Counted from the stretch's first letter, positions 7,070 to 14,490 are shown. The stretch is 18,108 nucleotides of DNA from DASWRT01 sp036403035 (GCA_036403035.1 DASWRT010000468.1:1-18108); one strand, 5' to 3'. The notes: generated by a model from the letters alone, not told the origin. Translations and numbers: made by a program.

Positions 7070-8227
7070 ATGCCGGGCAGCGGCGCGCTGGAAGGATTGC
7101 TGGTCGTGGCGCTGGAGCAGGCCGTCGCGGCGCCGCTCTGCACCTGCCGGCTTGCCGACGCCGGCGCGCGGGTCATCAAGATCGAGCGGCGCCCGGAGGG
7201 CGACTTCGCACGCGGCTACGACCGCGCGGCGCGCGGCCAGAGCAGCTACTTCGTCTGGCTCAACCGCGGCAAGGAATCGCTCGCCCTCGACATCAAGGAC
7301 GAGGCCGACAAGGCGCTCCTCCATCGCATCCTGGCGAAGGCCGACGTGTTCGTGCAGAACCTCGCGCCAGGCGCCGCAGCGCGTGCCGGCTTCGATCCGG
7401 CCGAGCTGCGCCGGCAGCATGAACGGCTGATCGTCTGCTCGATCTCCGGCTATGGCGAGAGCGGCCCGTACCGCGACATGAAGGCATACGATCTGCTGAT
7501 CCAGGGCGAGACCGGGCTTGCCTGGCTGACCGGCCCGCCGGAGGCGCCGGGCCGGGTCGGCGTCTCCGTCTCCGATATCGCCGCCGGGCTCAACGCCTAC
7601 GCCGCGATCCTAGAGGCGCTGCTCGCGCGTGGGCGGACCGGGCAGGGCGCCGCGATCGACGTCTCGCTGTTCGACGCGACGGCGGAGTGGATGGCAGTGC
7701 CGCTGCTCCATCACGACTACGGCGGCAAGTCGCCGCAGCGCGTCGGTCTCAGTCACCCGTCGATAGCGCCTTACGGTGTCTTCGCGACCGCCGACGGCGC
7801 CGATGTCATCATCTCGATCCAGAACGAGCGCGAATGGGGCCGCTTCTGCCGCGACGTGCTCGGCGACCCCGCGCTCGCCGCCGATCCGCGCTTCAGCGAC
7901 GGCGTGCGGCGGGTCGCCAACCGCGCCGCCCTCGACACGATGATCTCCGGCATCTTCGCCCGCCACGACCGTGCCGCGCTGACCGCCAAGTTGCGGGCGG
8001 CCGATATCGCGTTCGGCAGCCTCAACCGGGTCGAGGATCTGTCGCGCCATCCTCATCTGCGCCGGCTGGAGACGCCGACGCCGGAGGGACCGGTCGCCGT
8101 GCCGATGCCGCCTGCCGTCCGTGACGAGGCGCCGCCGCGGGGCGCGGTGCCGCGGACAGGCGAGCACAGCGACGCGATCCGCCACGAGTTCGCCGGTGCC
8201 GACGGCGACGTCGGCGGCGGCGTCTGA
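7070..8227 (+). CDS. CaiB/BaiF (class III) CoA-transferase, 385 aa
   Basis: The family transfers CoA between carboxylic acids through an aspartyl-CoA anhydride intermediate. The nucleophile is D141 in AYDLLIQ. The N-terminal Rossmann part has VVALEQAVAAP (12-22) and VIKIERRPEGDFARGYD (35-51), and LNRGKESLALD follows at 64-74; all are family hallmarks. The LEQAVAAP plus RGYD signature most resembles itaconate- or mesaconate-type members, but I would not fix the substrate on that. Length is normal. The ATG at 7070 has AAGGGG about seven bases upstream. The stop is one base before the GTG of the SMR gene, so the two are co-transcribed. There is no acyl-CoA lyase or hydratase nearby to name a pathway. 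Confidence 0.88.
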   Translation: MPGSGALEGLLVVALEQAVAAPLCTCRLADAGARVIKIERRPEGDFARGYDRAARGQSSYFVWLNRGKESLALDIKDEADKALLHRILAKADVFVQNLAPGAAARAGFDPAELRRQHERLIVCSISGYGESGPYRDMKAYDLLIQGETGLAWLTGPPEAPGRVGVSVSDIAAGLNAYAAILEALLARGRTGQGAAIDVSLFDATAEWMAVPLLHHDYGGKSPQRVGLSHPSIAPYGVFATADGADVIISIQNEREWGRFCRDVLGDPALAADPRFSDGVRRVANRAALDTMISGIFARHDRAALTAKLRAADIAFGSLNRVEDLSRHPHLRRLETPTPEGPVAVPMPPAVRDEAPPRGAVPRTGEHSDAIRHEFAGADGDVGGGV

Positions 8228-8228
8228 C

Positions 8229-8558
8229 GTGCGCAGCGGCTGGCTCTGGCTCGGTGCGGCGATCGCCCTGGAACTCGGCGGCACGACCTGCCTCAAGCTC
8301 TCGGACGGGTTGACCCGGCTCGCCCCCAGCGCCGCGATGCTCGTCGCCTATGTCGCGAGCTTTTCCTGTATGGCGATGGCGCTGCGCAGCATCGGCCTCG
8401 GCACGGCTTACGCGATCTGGTCGGGGATCGGCACGGCGACGATCGCGGCGATCGGCATCCTCTGGTTCAAGGAGCCGGTCTCGGCGCTGCGGCTGGTGTC
8501 GCTCGTCCTGGTGATCGCCGGCGTCGTCGGACTGCGCCTCGCGGAAGGCGGGCGGTGA
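8229..8558 (+). CDS. Small multidrug resistance (SMR/EmrE-type) membrane transporter, 109 aa
   Basis: There are four hydrophobic helices at about residues 5-22, 33-50, 58-78 and 86-103. The essential membrane glutamate of the family is E15 (EmrE E14), and the signature WSGIGTA is at 64-70, with FKEP at 80-83. It should work as an antiparallel dimer in the inner membrane exchanging protons for a cationic or guanidinium-like substrate; which subtype (Qac, Gdx or spermidine-type) I cannot say. The GTG at 8229 is chosen because it begins one base after the CoA-transferase stop and gives the normal family length. It has no ribosome-binding site outside the upstream coding end, so translation is probably coupled. 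Confidence 0.88.
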   Translation: MRSGWLWLGAAIALELGGTTCLKLSDGLTRLAPSAAMLVAYVASFSCMAMALRSIGLGTAYAIWSGIGTATIAAIGILWFKEPVSALRLVSLVLVIAGVVGLRLAEGGR

Positions 8559-8764
8559 CGCCGCAGCCGGCACTGTCCCGCTGGTGCCGACGGAAGCAGG
8601 TTGACGCGGCAATGTGCGCGGCCGGTCGATTCGGCTTTCCGTACGAGGCCGGATTCATGTCGCATCGCAGTAAAATGCGGGTTGGCCCGCGGCTTGCTAC
8701 GGAAGTTTCAATATTGCGCTGCAACAAAGGGAGGAAGGGGCAAGGCTCGTACCTGGAGAATGTG

Positions 8765-9019
8765 ATGCTGACTGCGTTGGTGTTGGTTTGTTCCTTGACG
8801 GTTACGCCCGATCTTCGGGCGTGCGACCAGAGTAGCGCGATGGACGTGCTGCGCGTTCCGGAGGACTTTGCGAGCCCCGTGACCTGCTTCATGCACGGGC
8901 AGGCATATGTAGCGCAGACGGAAATCGGCCGGCAGCTTGCCGCCGACGAGCGCATCAAGGTCACGTGCACGCCGAGCGGCAAGGTCGCCGATATCGGGCC
9001 GCAAATCGCGAGGCGGTAA
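8765..9019 (+). CDS. Small four-cysteine hypothetical protein, 84 aa
   Basis: The ATG at 8765 follows GGAGA with five bases of spacing. Residues 2-9 are hydrophobic and end in C9; further cysteines are at 20, 41 and 68. The layout and the shared GQ-x-x-A segment after the third cysteine (GQAYVAQ here, GQQVAQE in the 67-aa protein at 5264) mark it as a distant relative of that protein. An even number of cysteines would suit two disulfides if it is exported, but the N-terminus is short for a signal peptide. Function unknown. It stands alone in a 500-bp gap between the SMR gene and glk. Confidence 0.7.
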   Translation: MLTALVLVCSLTVTPDLRACDQSSAMDVLRVPEDFASPVTCFMHGQAYVAQTEIGRQLAADERIKVTCTPSGKVADIGPQIARR

Positions 9020-9052
9020 AACGCCCGACCTGTACCGTCGGCTTCCGTAGCG

Positions 9053-10042
9053 TCACGCCGGGCGAAGCAGCCCGGCGAGGCCGACGAAGGCCGGGATCGG
9101 GTGCGTGATCAGGCGGGTCGGAATCTCGGCCAAGTACGATTGGAACCGGCCTTTCGCCTCGAAACGCCGACGGAACTGGCTGCCGTCGAACATTGCCCCG
9201 AGCTTCGGCACGATGCCGCCCGCGATGTAGATGCCGCCGCGGGCGCCGAGCGTCAGCGCGAGGTTGCCGGCGACGGTCCCCAGCATCGCGCAGAACATCT
9301 CGACCGCCTCGCGGCACAGGGGCTCTTCGGCCCCGGTCGCCGGATCGGTGATCTGCGGCGGGGTGAACGGCTTGGCCGGGACGCCGTCGATCTCGGCGAG
9401 CACCGTGTAGAGGTTGACGAGGCCGGGGCCGGACAGCGCGCGCTCCGCCGAGACATGGTCGTACCGCCGCCGCATCCGGTCGAGCACCTCGCTCTCGCGC
9501 GCCGTCGTCGGCGCCAGCGTGGCGTGCCCGCCTTCGCCGGCGAGCGGCACCCAAGCCGTTCGGTCGCCGCACGCCGCCGGAACGACGCCGCTGACGCCGA
9601 GCCCGCTGCCGGCGCCGATGATCCCGACCGGCATGCCCGGCGCCGGCGTACCGCCGCCGATCTGCCGCCAGTCGCCGGGATCGAGCCGCGGGATCGACAG
9701 CGCATTCGCCAGGAAGTCGTTGACGACGGCGAGATGGTCGAGCCCCAACCGGCTGCGCACCTCGGCGATCGAAAAGGACCAGGGATTGTTGGTGAACGTC
9801 ACGCGGTCGCCGGTCACCGGCGAGGCGACGGCGAGCGCCGCCTGGCGCAGCTTCACGCCGAGTTCGCTGCGATAGTGATCGAGCGCCTCTTCGAGGGTCG
9901 GGTAGTCCTCGCAGAGATAGACGCGCTGGTCGACGATGCGGCCGTCGCGAAGGACGTGGGCAAAGCGGGCGTTGGTCGCACCGATGTCGGCGATGACGGC
10001 GCTTGCGGTAATCTCCTCGTTCGCTTGGCCCGCTGCGGTCAT
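9053..10042 (-). CDS. glk: Glucokinase
   Basis: This phosphorylates glucose to glucose-6-phosphate with ATP in the cytoplasm. The 329-aa protein carries the ATP-phosphate loop DIGATN at 19-24, catalytic base D109 in VNDF, GAGSGLG at 143-149 and EGGH at 170-173. These are the marks of the bacterial Glk (Glk/ROK-related) family, as is the C-terminal glycine-rich GGIYIAGGI at 269-277. The ATG at 10042 overlaps the otsA stop as ATGA, which fixes the start and implies coupled translation; an upstream start at 10102 would lie inside otsA. In this operon glucokinase would supply the glucose-6-phosphate acceptor for OtsA or recycle glucose freed by trehalose breakdown. Confidence 0.93.
   Translation of the reverse strand: MTAAGQANEEITASAVIADIGATNARFAHVLRDGRIVDQRVYLCEDYPTLEEALDHYRSELGVKLRQAALAVASPVTGDRVTFTNNPWSFSIAEVRSRLGLDHLAVVNDFLANALSIPRLDPGDWRQIGGGTPAPGMPVGIIGAGSGLGVSGVVPAACGDRTAWVPLAGEGGHATLAPTTARESEVLDRMRRRYDHVSAERALSGPGLVNLYTVLAEIDGVPAKPFTPPQITDPATGAEEPLCREAVEMFCAMLGTVAGNLALTLGARGGIYIAGGIVPKLGAMFDGSQFRRRFEAKGRFQSYLAEIPTRLITHPIPAFVGLAGLLRPA
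9056..9077 (-). terminator. Hairpin at the 3' end of glk
   Basis: CGCCGGGC (9056-9063) and GCCCGGCG (9070-9077) form an 8-bp stem with a six-base loop inside the last codons of glk, immediately before its stop. There is no T-run, so it is at best a non-canonical terminator for the ots operon. Confidence 0.35.
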
Positions 10043-11556
10043 CTCCCCTGTCCGATCTGGTATCCGATCTGGCCGAGACGGCGGACGAAGTTCTCGCGCC
10101 ACGCCGTGATCGTGTTGCGCCGCAGAACCTGCATCATGCCCTGCCAGCGCTCCCGCCGTTCTCCGACCGGCATCGCAAGCGCACGGTGCAGCGCCTCGGC
10201 CATCCCTTCGGTATCGTAAGGGTTGACCAGCACCGCGTCGCCCAGCTCGCGCGCCGCCCCGCCGAAGCAGGACAGGACCAGCACGCCCGGTTCATCTGGA
10301 TTTTGGCTTGCGACGTACTCCTTGGCAACGAGGTTCATGCCGTCGCGAAACGGCGTCACAAAGCCGACGCGGGCAGCGCGGTAGAAGCCGGCGAGCGTCC
10401 GCTGGTTGAAGCTCTTGTTGAGGTAGCGCAGCGGCGTCCAGTCGAACTCGGCGAAGCGGCCGTTGAGCTGGCCGGCCGCCGCTTCCAGCGCGTGCCGGAT
10501 CTCGAGGTACTCCGGCACGTCGCTCCGGCTCGGCGGCGCGATCTGCATCAGCGTGACCTTGCCGCGGGTGTCCGGGAAATTCTCGATGAGCCGCTCGAAC
10601 GCCTCGAACCGCGCCACCAGACCCTTCGAGTAATCCAGACGGTCGACGCCGATCACGAGTTGGCGGTCGCGCAGGCTGTCGCACAAGCGTCGCCACTGGC
10701 GCGACCCCGTCGCCTCGGCGCCGGCCCGCGCCAGCGCGTCGGGGTCGACGCCGATCGGGAACACCTCGGCGCGTACCACCCGCCCGAACGCCTCGATCCG
10801 CCCGCTTCCGAGATCACGCCCGCCGGCATGGCGGACGAGATAATCGCGGAAGCCGTTGAGATCGTCCGCGGTCTGGAAGCCGACGAGATCGTAGGCGCAC
10901 ATCGCCCGCATGATCTCGCGGTCGTTCGGCAGGATGCGCAGCAGCTCGGCCGGCGGGAACGGCGTGTGCAGGAAGAAGCCGAGGGGCTGTTGCGCGCCGC
11001 GCCGCCGCAGTTCCTCGCCGAGCGGGATCAGGTGGTAGTCGTGCACCCAGACGAGGTCGTCCTGGGTCAGCATCGGCGTCAGCGCCGCGGCGAAGCGGGC
11101 ATTGACCCTGAGGTAGCCGGCGAGATCCTGCCGCTTGAAGTCGACGATGTCCGGACGGAAGTGAAAAAGCGGCCACAGCACCTGGTTGGCGAAGCCGTTG
11201 TAGTACTCCTCGTAGTCCTGGCGCTTCAGGTCGAGCGTTGCGTAGGTCAGCGGGCCGGCCTCGACGAGATGTGGGGCGCCGCCGCCATCGGCAACCTTGC
11301 CGCTCCAGCCGAACCAGATGCCGCCGCTCTGGCTCAAGGCGGCGAGGATGCCGACGGCAAGGCCGCCGGTGCTCCCCTTCTTCTCGATCGCGACGCGGTT
11401 CGAGACCACGACGAGCCGGCGCTTCGGCTCGCCGCCGCGCCGGCTCGTCCGGCGCATGACGACGGGCTCGCGCGCCACGACCGGAGGGGCTGAAGGCAGG
11501 TCGGTTTCGAGGGTTTTGCTATCGTCGCGGGGCGGCGTCAGGAGCGTCGGAGGCAT
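10039..11556 (-). CDS. otsA: Trehalose-6-phosphate synthase OtsA (GT20)
   Basis: OtsA joins UDP-glucose and glucose-6-phosphate to trehalose-6-phosphate. The 505-aa protein has the N-terminal loop GSTGGLAVG at 61-69, VWVHDYHLIP at 169-178, FFLHTPFPP at 194-202, the donor-site RLDYSKG at 306-312 (R306, K311) and the nucleotide loop DGMNLVAKEYVASQ at 405-418. All expected motifs are intact. Residues 1-46 are a low-complexity Pro/Arg extension before the usual start at RLVVVSNR, longer than in E. coli OtsA. The ATG at 11556 has AGGAAGAG about seven bases upstream. It lies 99 bases after otsB and overlaps glk by four bases. Confidence 0.95.
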   Translation of the reverse strand: MPPTLLTPPRDDSKTLETDLPSAPPVVAREPVVMRRTSRRGGEPKRRLVVVSNRVAIEKKGSTGGLAVGILAALSQSGGIWFGWSGKVADGGGAPHLVEAGPLTYATLDLKRQDYEEYYNGFANQVLWPLFHFRPDIVDFKRQDLAGYLRVNARFAAALTPMLTQDDLVWVHDYHLIPLGEELRRRGAQQPLGFFLHTPFPPAELLRILPNDREIMRAMCAYDLVGFQTADDLNGFRDYLVRHAGGRDLGSGRIEAFGRVVRAEVFPIGVDPDALARAGAEATGSRQWRRLCDSLRDRQLVIGVDRLDYSKGLVARFEAFERLIENFPDTRGKVTLMQIAPPSRSDVPEYLEIRHALEAAAGQLNGRFAEFDWTPLRYLNKSFNQRTLAGFYRAARVGFVTPFRDGMNLVAKEYVASQNPDEPGVLVLSCFGGAARELGDAVLVNPYDTEGMAEALHRALAMPVGERRERWQGMMQVLRRNTITAWRENFVRRLGQIGYQIGQGR

Positions 11557-11655
11557 CAGGCGCTCTTCCTTGCGGCAGCACGGGGTGTTCCGCCAACGGT
11601 ATTCCGCACCGCGGCGTTCCACGGCGGAGCGGGCCGGAGCGTCAGGGTGTCCTGT

Positions 11656-12405
11656 TCAGCCCCCCTGCTGCGCGGCGATCCAGTCATGGACGGCCGCGAC
11701 CGAGTCGAGGCGCCAGCGCGCCGCCGTCGGGCGCGGCGGCCCGACCAGAACGGAGACGCCATCCAGCGCATTCACCGCGGCGAACGCATCCTCGTCGGTC
11801 ACGTCGTCGCCGAAATAGAAGGCTGTGCGCCCGGCAAACGGCGTTTCGGTCATGAACGCGGCGACCGCCTTGCCCTTGTCCGCGTTGCGCGGCTTGATCT
11901 CGACGACCATGTTGCCGTCGAGCACGCGCAGCTCGGCGGCGAGCGGCGCGACGAGCGCCGCCACCGCCTCCCGCACGAACGGCCCGCGGTCCGGCGCCAG
12001 CCGGTAATGCACCGCCAGCGTCAGGCCCTTGTCCTCCAGCAGCACGCCCTCGTGCGTCTCGGCCAAGCCGGCGAGCGGCGCCTTGAGGCTGGCGAGCGTG
12101 CCCGAGGGATCGTTGCGCAGCACCGTGCCATCGGCACGTCGCCGCTCCAGTCCATGAATGCCGGCGGCCGGGAGGCGCAGCGGCACGAACAGCGAGTCGA
12201 TCTGGGCGATCGGCCGGCCGCTGACGAAGGCGACTGCGCCGTGCTTCGCCCGGAGCCGCTCGATACGGTCGACGAGGCCGGGTGCAACCGCCACGGCGTC
12301 AGGCGTCGGCGCGAACTCGACGAGCGTGCCGTCGACGTCGAGAAAGAGTGCGGCGTCGCGGAGCGCGGGAGGGGGCGGCAGCCGTGCGGGGTCGGTGCCG
12401 GTCAT
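11656..12405 (-). CDS. otsB: Trehalose-6-phosphate phosphatase OtsB (HAD superfamily)
   Basis: OtsB removes phosphate from trehalose-6-phosphate to give trehalose. HAD motif I DVDGTL at 23-28 carries nucleophile D23 and acid D25. Motif II is SGR at 62-64, motif III lysine K177 is in ADKGKA, and motif IV GDDVTDED is at 199-206. The 249-aa length is normal. The ATG at 12405 gives a sensible N-terminus but has no clear ribosome-binding site. The frame is open up to a GTG at 12588, but that 61-residue extension has no recognisable character and crosses the candidate sRNA promoter, so I left it out. It is the first gene of the otsB-otsA-glk operon; trehalose usually serves as an osmotic and desiccation protectant. 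Confidence 0.93.
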   Translation of the reverse strand: MTGTDPARLPPPPALRDAALFLDVDGTLVEFAPTPDAVAVAPGLVDRIERLRAKHGAVAFVSGRPIAQIDSLFVPLRLPAAGIHGLERRRADGTVLRNDPSGTLASLKAPLAGLAETHEGVLLEDKGLTLAVHYRLAPDRGPFVREAVAALVAPLAAELRVLDGNMVVEIKPRNADKGKAVAAFMTETPFAGRTAFYFGDDVTDEDAFAAVNALDGVSVLVGPPRPTAARWRLDSVAAVHDWIAAQQGG

Positions 12406-12566
12406 GCGCAGCGCTGCCGAGCATCGCGGCAGGGCGCCTGTTCGTTGGGCATGCAGCGATGCATTGTTGTGCGCCGCAGCAAAGGTTTTGCGGCAATGGC
12501 TCTCGACATCAACCAACCCTTCGTCGAATGCAACCCCTACATCTTCTCGCACTTGCGCAAAAAGGG
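12406..12566. other. Gene-free stretch upstream of otsB
   Basis: With the sRNA region and the tail to 12824 this makes a gap of about 420 bp. No coding frame here has a ribosome-binding site. TGCA-rich near-palindromes occur around 12440-12465, close to the presumed otsB promoter, but nothing specific can be assigned. Confidence 0.5.
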
Positions 12567-12596
12567 CTTGCGCGGCGGTCGGCTTCACCTTATTTT
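12567..12596 (+). promoter_or_regulatory. Candidate sigma-70-type promoter for the sRNA
   Basis: CTTGCG at 12567-12572 matches the alphaproteobacterial CTTGAC-type -35 at four of six positions. TATTTT at 12591-12596 is a fair -10, and the spacing is 18 bp. The predicted start near 12602 falls exactly at the base of the first hairpin of the candidate sRNA. Confidence 0.45.
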
Positions 12597-12601
12597 GTGC
12601 A

Positions 12602-12696
12602 GTGCGGCATCGATCATCTCTGATGGTTCTGCCGTACGTCTTCTAGGCGTTTCCTCCCTAAACTCGGGCCGCACATCGTTGCGGCCCGTTTTTTTT
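12602..12696 (+). ncRNA. Candidate trans-acting small RNA with anti-Shine-Dalgarno seed, about 95 nt
   Basis: The 5' part folds into a two-tier hairpin. Outer stem GTGCGGCA (12602-12609) pairs with TGCCGTAC (12630-12637), with one G-U pair. Inner stem GATCATC (12612-12618) pairs with GATGGTT (12622-12628) around a TCT loop. A single-stranded stretch then displays CCTCCC at 12653-12658, the complement of ribosome-binding sites and a typical seed of alphaproteobacterial regulatory RNAs. A perfect 9-bp terminator and eight T residues close it. No open frame within it has a start signal. The opposite-strand GGGAGG is not followed by a start codon at useful distance, so it is not an SD. I cannot assign it to a named family such as AbcR or the cuckoo RNAs. 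Confidence 0.6.
12665..12696 (+). terminator. Intrinsic terminator (plus strand)
   Basis: CGGGCCGCA (12665-12673) pairs perfectly with TGCGGCCCG (12680-12688) around a six-base loop, followed by eight T residues (12689-12696). It points rightwards, although both flanking protein genes run leftwards, so it must end a plus-strand RNA. Confidence 0.9.
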
Positions 12697-12824
12697 CTGC
12701 ACCTGCGAACGAGCGGGCGGCAGCGCGCACCCGGTTCGTAAACGCCCGCGTGCGCCGGTCGATTGCCGGATGCGCCGCTTTTTTCCTGGGTTGCCTGCCG
12801 GTGCGAAGCGGCGGCGGAGATGCA

Positions 12825-13727
12825 CTACTCTGCCGCCCGGCGCTGCGGCTGAAGCGCCGCCCGGTCGAGCGTGCCCAAGGCCGCGATCACCTCGCCCATG
12901 TCCGCGGCGAGCTGCCGAAGGTAGGGGCGGCGCCGCAACGTCCGCTCGTCCATGTAGAGGCTGCGGTTGATCTCGATCTGAATCGCGTGCCGCTCGTCGG
13001 CAGGACGGCCGTAATGCGCCGTCGTGAAGCCGCCGGCATATGGTGCGTTGCGTGCGACGACATAGCCGCGGGCGGTGAGCACCCGATGCGCCGTCTCGTG
13101 CACCAGCGGATGGCAGGACGTGCCGTGGCAGTCGCCGAGCACGATGTCGACCCGCCCCCGTCCGGCGGCCACCCCGCCGATGCGGGCCTCGGCGCCGGCC
13201 GACGGCATCGAGTGGCAGTCCACCAGGATATGGAAGCCGAAGCTCGCGAGGGTCGCGTCGAGCAGCCGCCGCACGGTCTCGTGATAGGGCTTGTAGAGCG
13301 TTTCGATCCGCTGTTCGGCCTCGGCGAAGCGCAGCTTGCGGCCGTAGATCTCCTCGCCGGAGGAGACGATCCGCGCGATCGTTCCGAGCCCGACTTGCAC
13401 CCGCGGCGACCGGCTGTTGACGAAGCTCGGCAGCGGTTCCTCGAACATTGCCGGGTCGAGTTCGTACATTTCGCGATTCGCGTCGAGATAGGCGCGGGCG
13501 AACCGGGCACGCAGCAGCGGCACGCCGAGCGACGCCGCCGCCGTCGCGAAGATCTCGTCGACGTAGCTGTCCTCCGACCGGCGCAGCGCGTGCGGATCGA
13601 GCCGCGACGCGGCGATCAGGTCGGCCGGGTAAACGGTGCCGCTGTGCGGCGAGGCGAGCACCAGCGGCAAGGCCTGGGGCGCCGGTTGCAGCACCTCCAC
13701 CGGCGGATCGAGAGCTGCTGCCGTCAC
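12825..13727 (-). CDS. N-formylglutamate amidohydrolase-family protein
   Basis: The family hydrolyses N-formyl-L-glutamate to glutamate and formate (last step of one histidine degradation route), using a zinc site. The 300-aa protein shows H28 in SPHSG, the DCHSMPS motif with D170 and H172, GGFTTAHYG at 232-240 and the IEINRSLYMDE segment with E252. These match the FGase family and suggest an active enzyme. No other hut gene is present, so a histidine-degradation role is not supported by context. The start is the GTG at 13727, with a GGAAG motif somewhat too far upstream; it is the only start that keeps the conserved N-terminus. Divergent from cpdR, an arrangement I believe occurs in other alphaproteobacteria. 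Confidence 0.85.
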   Translation of the reverse strand: MTAAALDPPVEVLQPAPQALPLVLASPHSGTVYPADLIAASRLDPHALRRSEDSYVDEIFATAAASLGVPLLRARFARAYLDANREMYELDPAMFEEPLPSFVNSRSPRVQVGLGTIARIVSSGEEIYGRKLRFAEAEQRIETLYKPYHETVRRLLDATLASFGFHILVDCHSMPSAGAEARIGGVAAGRGRVDIVLGDCHGTSCHPLVHETAHRVLTARGYVVARNAPYAGGFTTAHYGRPADERHAIQIEINRSLYMDERTLRRRPYLRQLAADMGEVIAALGTLDRAALQPQRRAAE

Positions 13728-13911
13728 AGTTCGACGCTTTCTTCCATTCCGAGCAACTTAGGAGCAAGGAGCCGGCCTGTCACGATCTGGCGTCGCCCGT
13801 TCCGCGTCGCCACCCGCCGCCGTGCTCCCGTCAGGCGCTTTCCCGCGAACCGGGCCCGTGCTACGAACGGCTGCGCTCTCCGGTGGTTGCCGAGGTGCGC
13901 AGGGGGCGGCG

Positions 13912-14277
13912 ATGACGATGGCTCGGATACTCCTGGCCGAGGATGACGACAATATGCGCGTGTTCCTGGCGCGCGCGCTCGCACGTGCCGGCTACGACGT
14001 CGAGGCCGTCGGCGACGGCGAGGCCGCGCTTGCGCTCGTCCACCAGCGCCAGTTCGACCTCCTGCTGGCCGACGTGGTGATGCCCGGCATCGACGGCGTC
14101 GAGCTGGCCCGTCGCGCCAGCGTCCTGCTGCCCGACCTCCGGATCATGTTCATCACCGGCTTCGCCGCCGTGGCGATGAGCCAGCCCGGCTTCACCCGGC
14201 GTCAGCCCAAGGTGCTCGCCAAGCCCTTCCATCTGCGCCAGCTCGTCGCCGAGGTTGACAAGGCGCTGCAGAGCTGA
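13912..14277 (+). CDS. cpdR: Response regulator CpdR (single-domain receiver)
   Basis: In Caulobacter and its relatives, unphosphorylated CpdR brings substrates to the ClpXP protease at the cell pole and so controls turnover of cell-cycle proteins including CtrA; the CckA-ChpT relay phosphorylates and inactivates it. The 121-aa protein is a lone receiver: acidic pocket E10-D11-D12, phospho-acceptor D54, T82 and K104. The near-diagnostic CpdR stretches RILLAEDDDNMR and MFITGFAAVA are present, and KPFHLRQLV follows. No output domain follows, as expected. The ATG at 13912 has GGGGG at 13902-13906; ATG 13918 would give the more usual family N-terminus MARILL. No CtrA-type TTAA-N7-TTAA site is visible upstream. 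Confidence 0.92.
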   Translation: MTMARILLAEDDDNMRVFLARALARAGYDVEAVGDGEAALALVHQRQFDLLLADVVMPGIDGVELARRASVLLPDLRIMFITGFAAVAMSQPGFTRRQPKVLAKPFHLRQLVAEVDKALQS

Positions 14278-14333
14278 TCCGGCCGGGGAGTCTGGGGTCC
14301 TTCGCCGGGCGTGAATCGCCCCGGCGTTCCAGG

Positions 14334-14361
14334 CTTGCCAGCCCGCCCGGATTGCGATAAA
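14334..14361 (+). promoter_or_regulatory. Candidate promoter of tRNA-Val
   Basis: CTTGCC (14334-14339) and GATAAA (14356-14361) are separated by 16 bp and would start transcription near 14368, about 40 bases before the tRNA. The -35 has the alphaproteobacterial CTTG core. Confidence 0.5.
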
Positions 14362-14407
14362 CCGCGCTTCACGTTTCGCGGACGGCCTCGACGGGCCGAC
14401 GCCGGAC

Positions 14408-14482
14408 GGGCGCGTAGCTCAGCGGGAGAGCACTACCTTGACATGGTAGGGGTCACAGGTTCAATCCCTGTCGCGCCCACCA
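14408..14482 (+). tRNA. tRNA-Val (anticodon GAC)
   Basis: A complete cloverleaf is visible. Acceptor stem GGGCGCG (14408-14414) pairs with CGCGCCC (14472-14478), followed by discriminator A and an encoded CCA. The D arm carries AGCTCAGC-GGGAGAGC. The anticodon stem CTACC/GGTAG encloses loop TTGACAT with anticodon GAC at 14440-14442. The T arm is ACAGG-TTCAATC-CCTGT. It reads valine GUC and GUU codons. Confidence 0.97.
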
Positions 14483-14490
14483 TCCTTTCA

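Noticed and set aside
10186..11493. 435-codon plus-strand open frame opposite otsA
   Set aside because: It mirrors a highly conserved enzyme gene and has no ribosome-binding site or protein motif.
12406..12588. Longer otsB with a GTG start at 12588
   Set aside because: The 61 extra residues show no similarity to OtsB, and the region overlaps the candidate sRNA promoter; the ATG at 12405 gives normal family length.
12585..12617. Ten-codon leader ORF on the minus strand overlapping the GTG at 12588
   Set aside because: No ribosome-binding site precedes it, and the sequence is better explained as part of the plus-strand hairpin and promoter.
12484..12741. Possible plus-strand small protein running through the terminator
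   Set aside because: The frame passes through the intrinsic terminator, has no ribosome-binding site and no protein-like character.
12750..13946. 398-codon plus-strand open frame opposite the amidohydrolase gene
   Set aside because: Shadow of a gene with intact zinc-site motifs; the end also overlaps cpdR in another frame.
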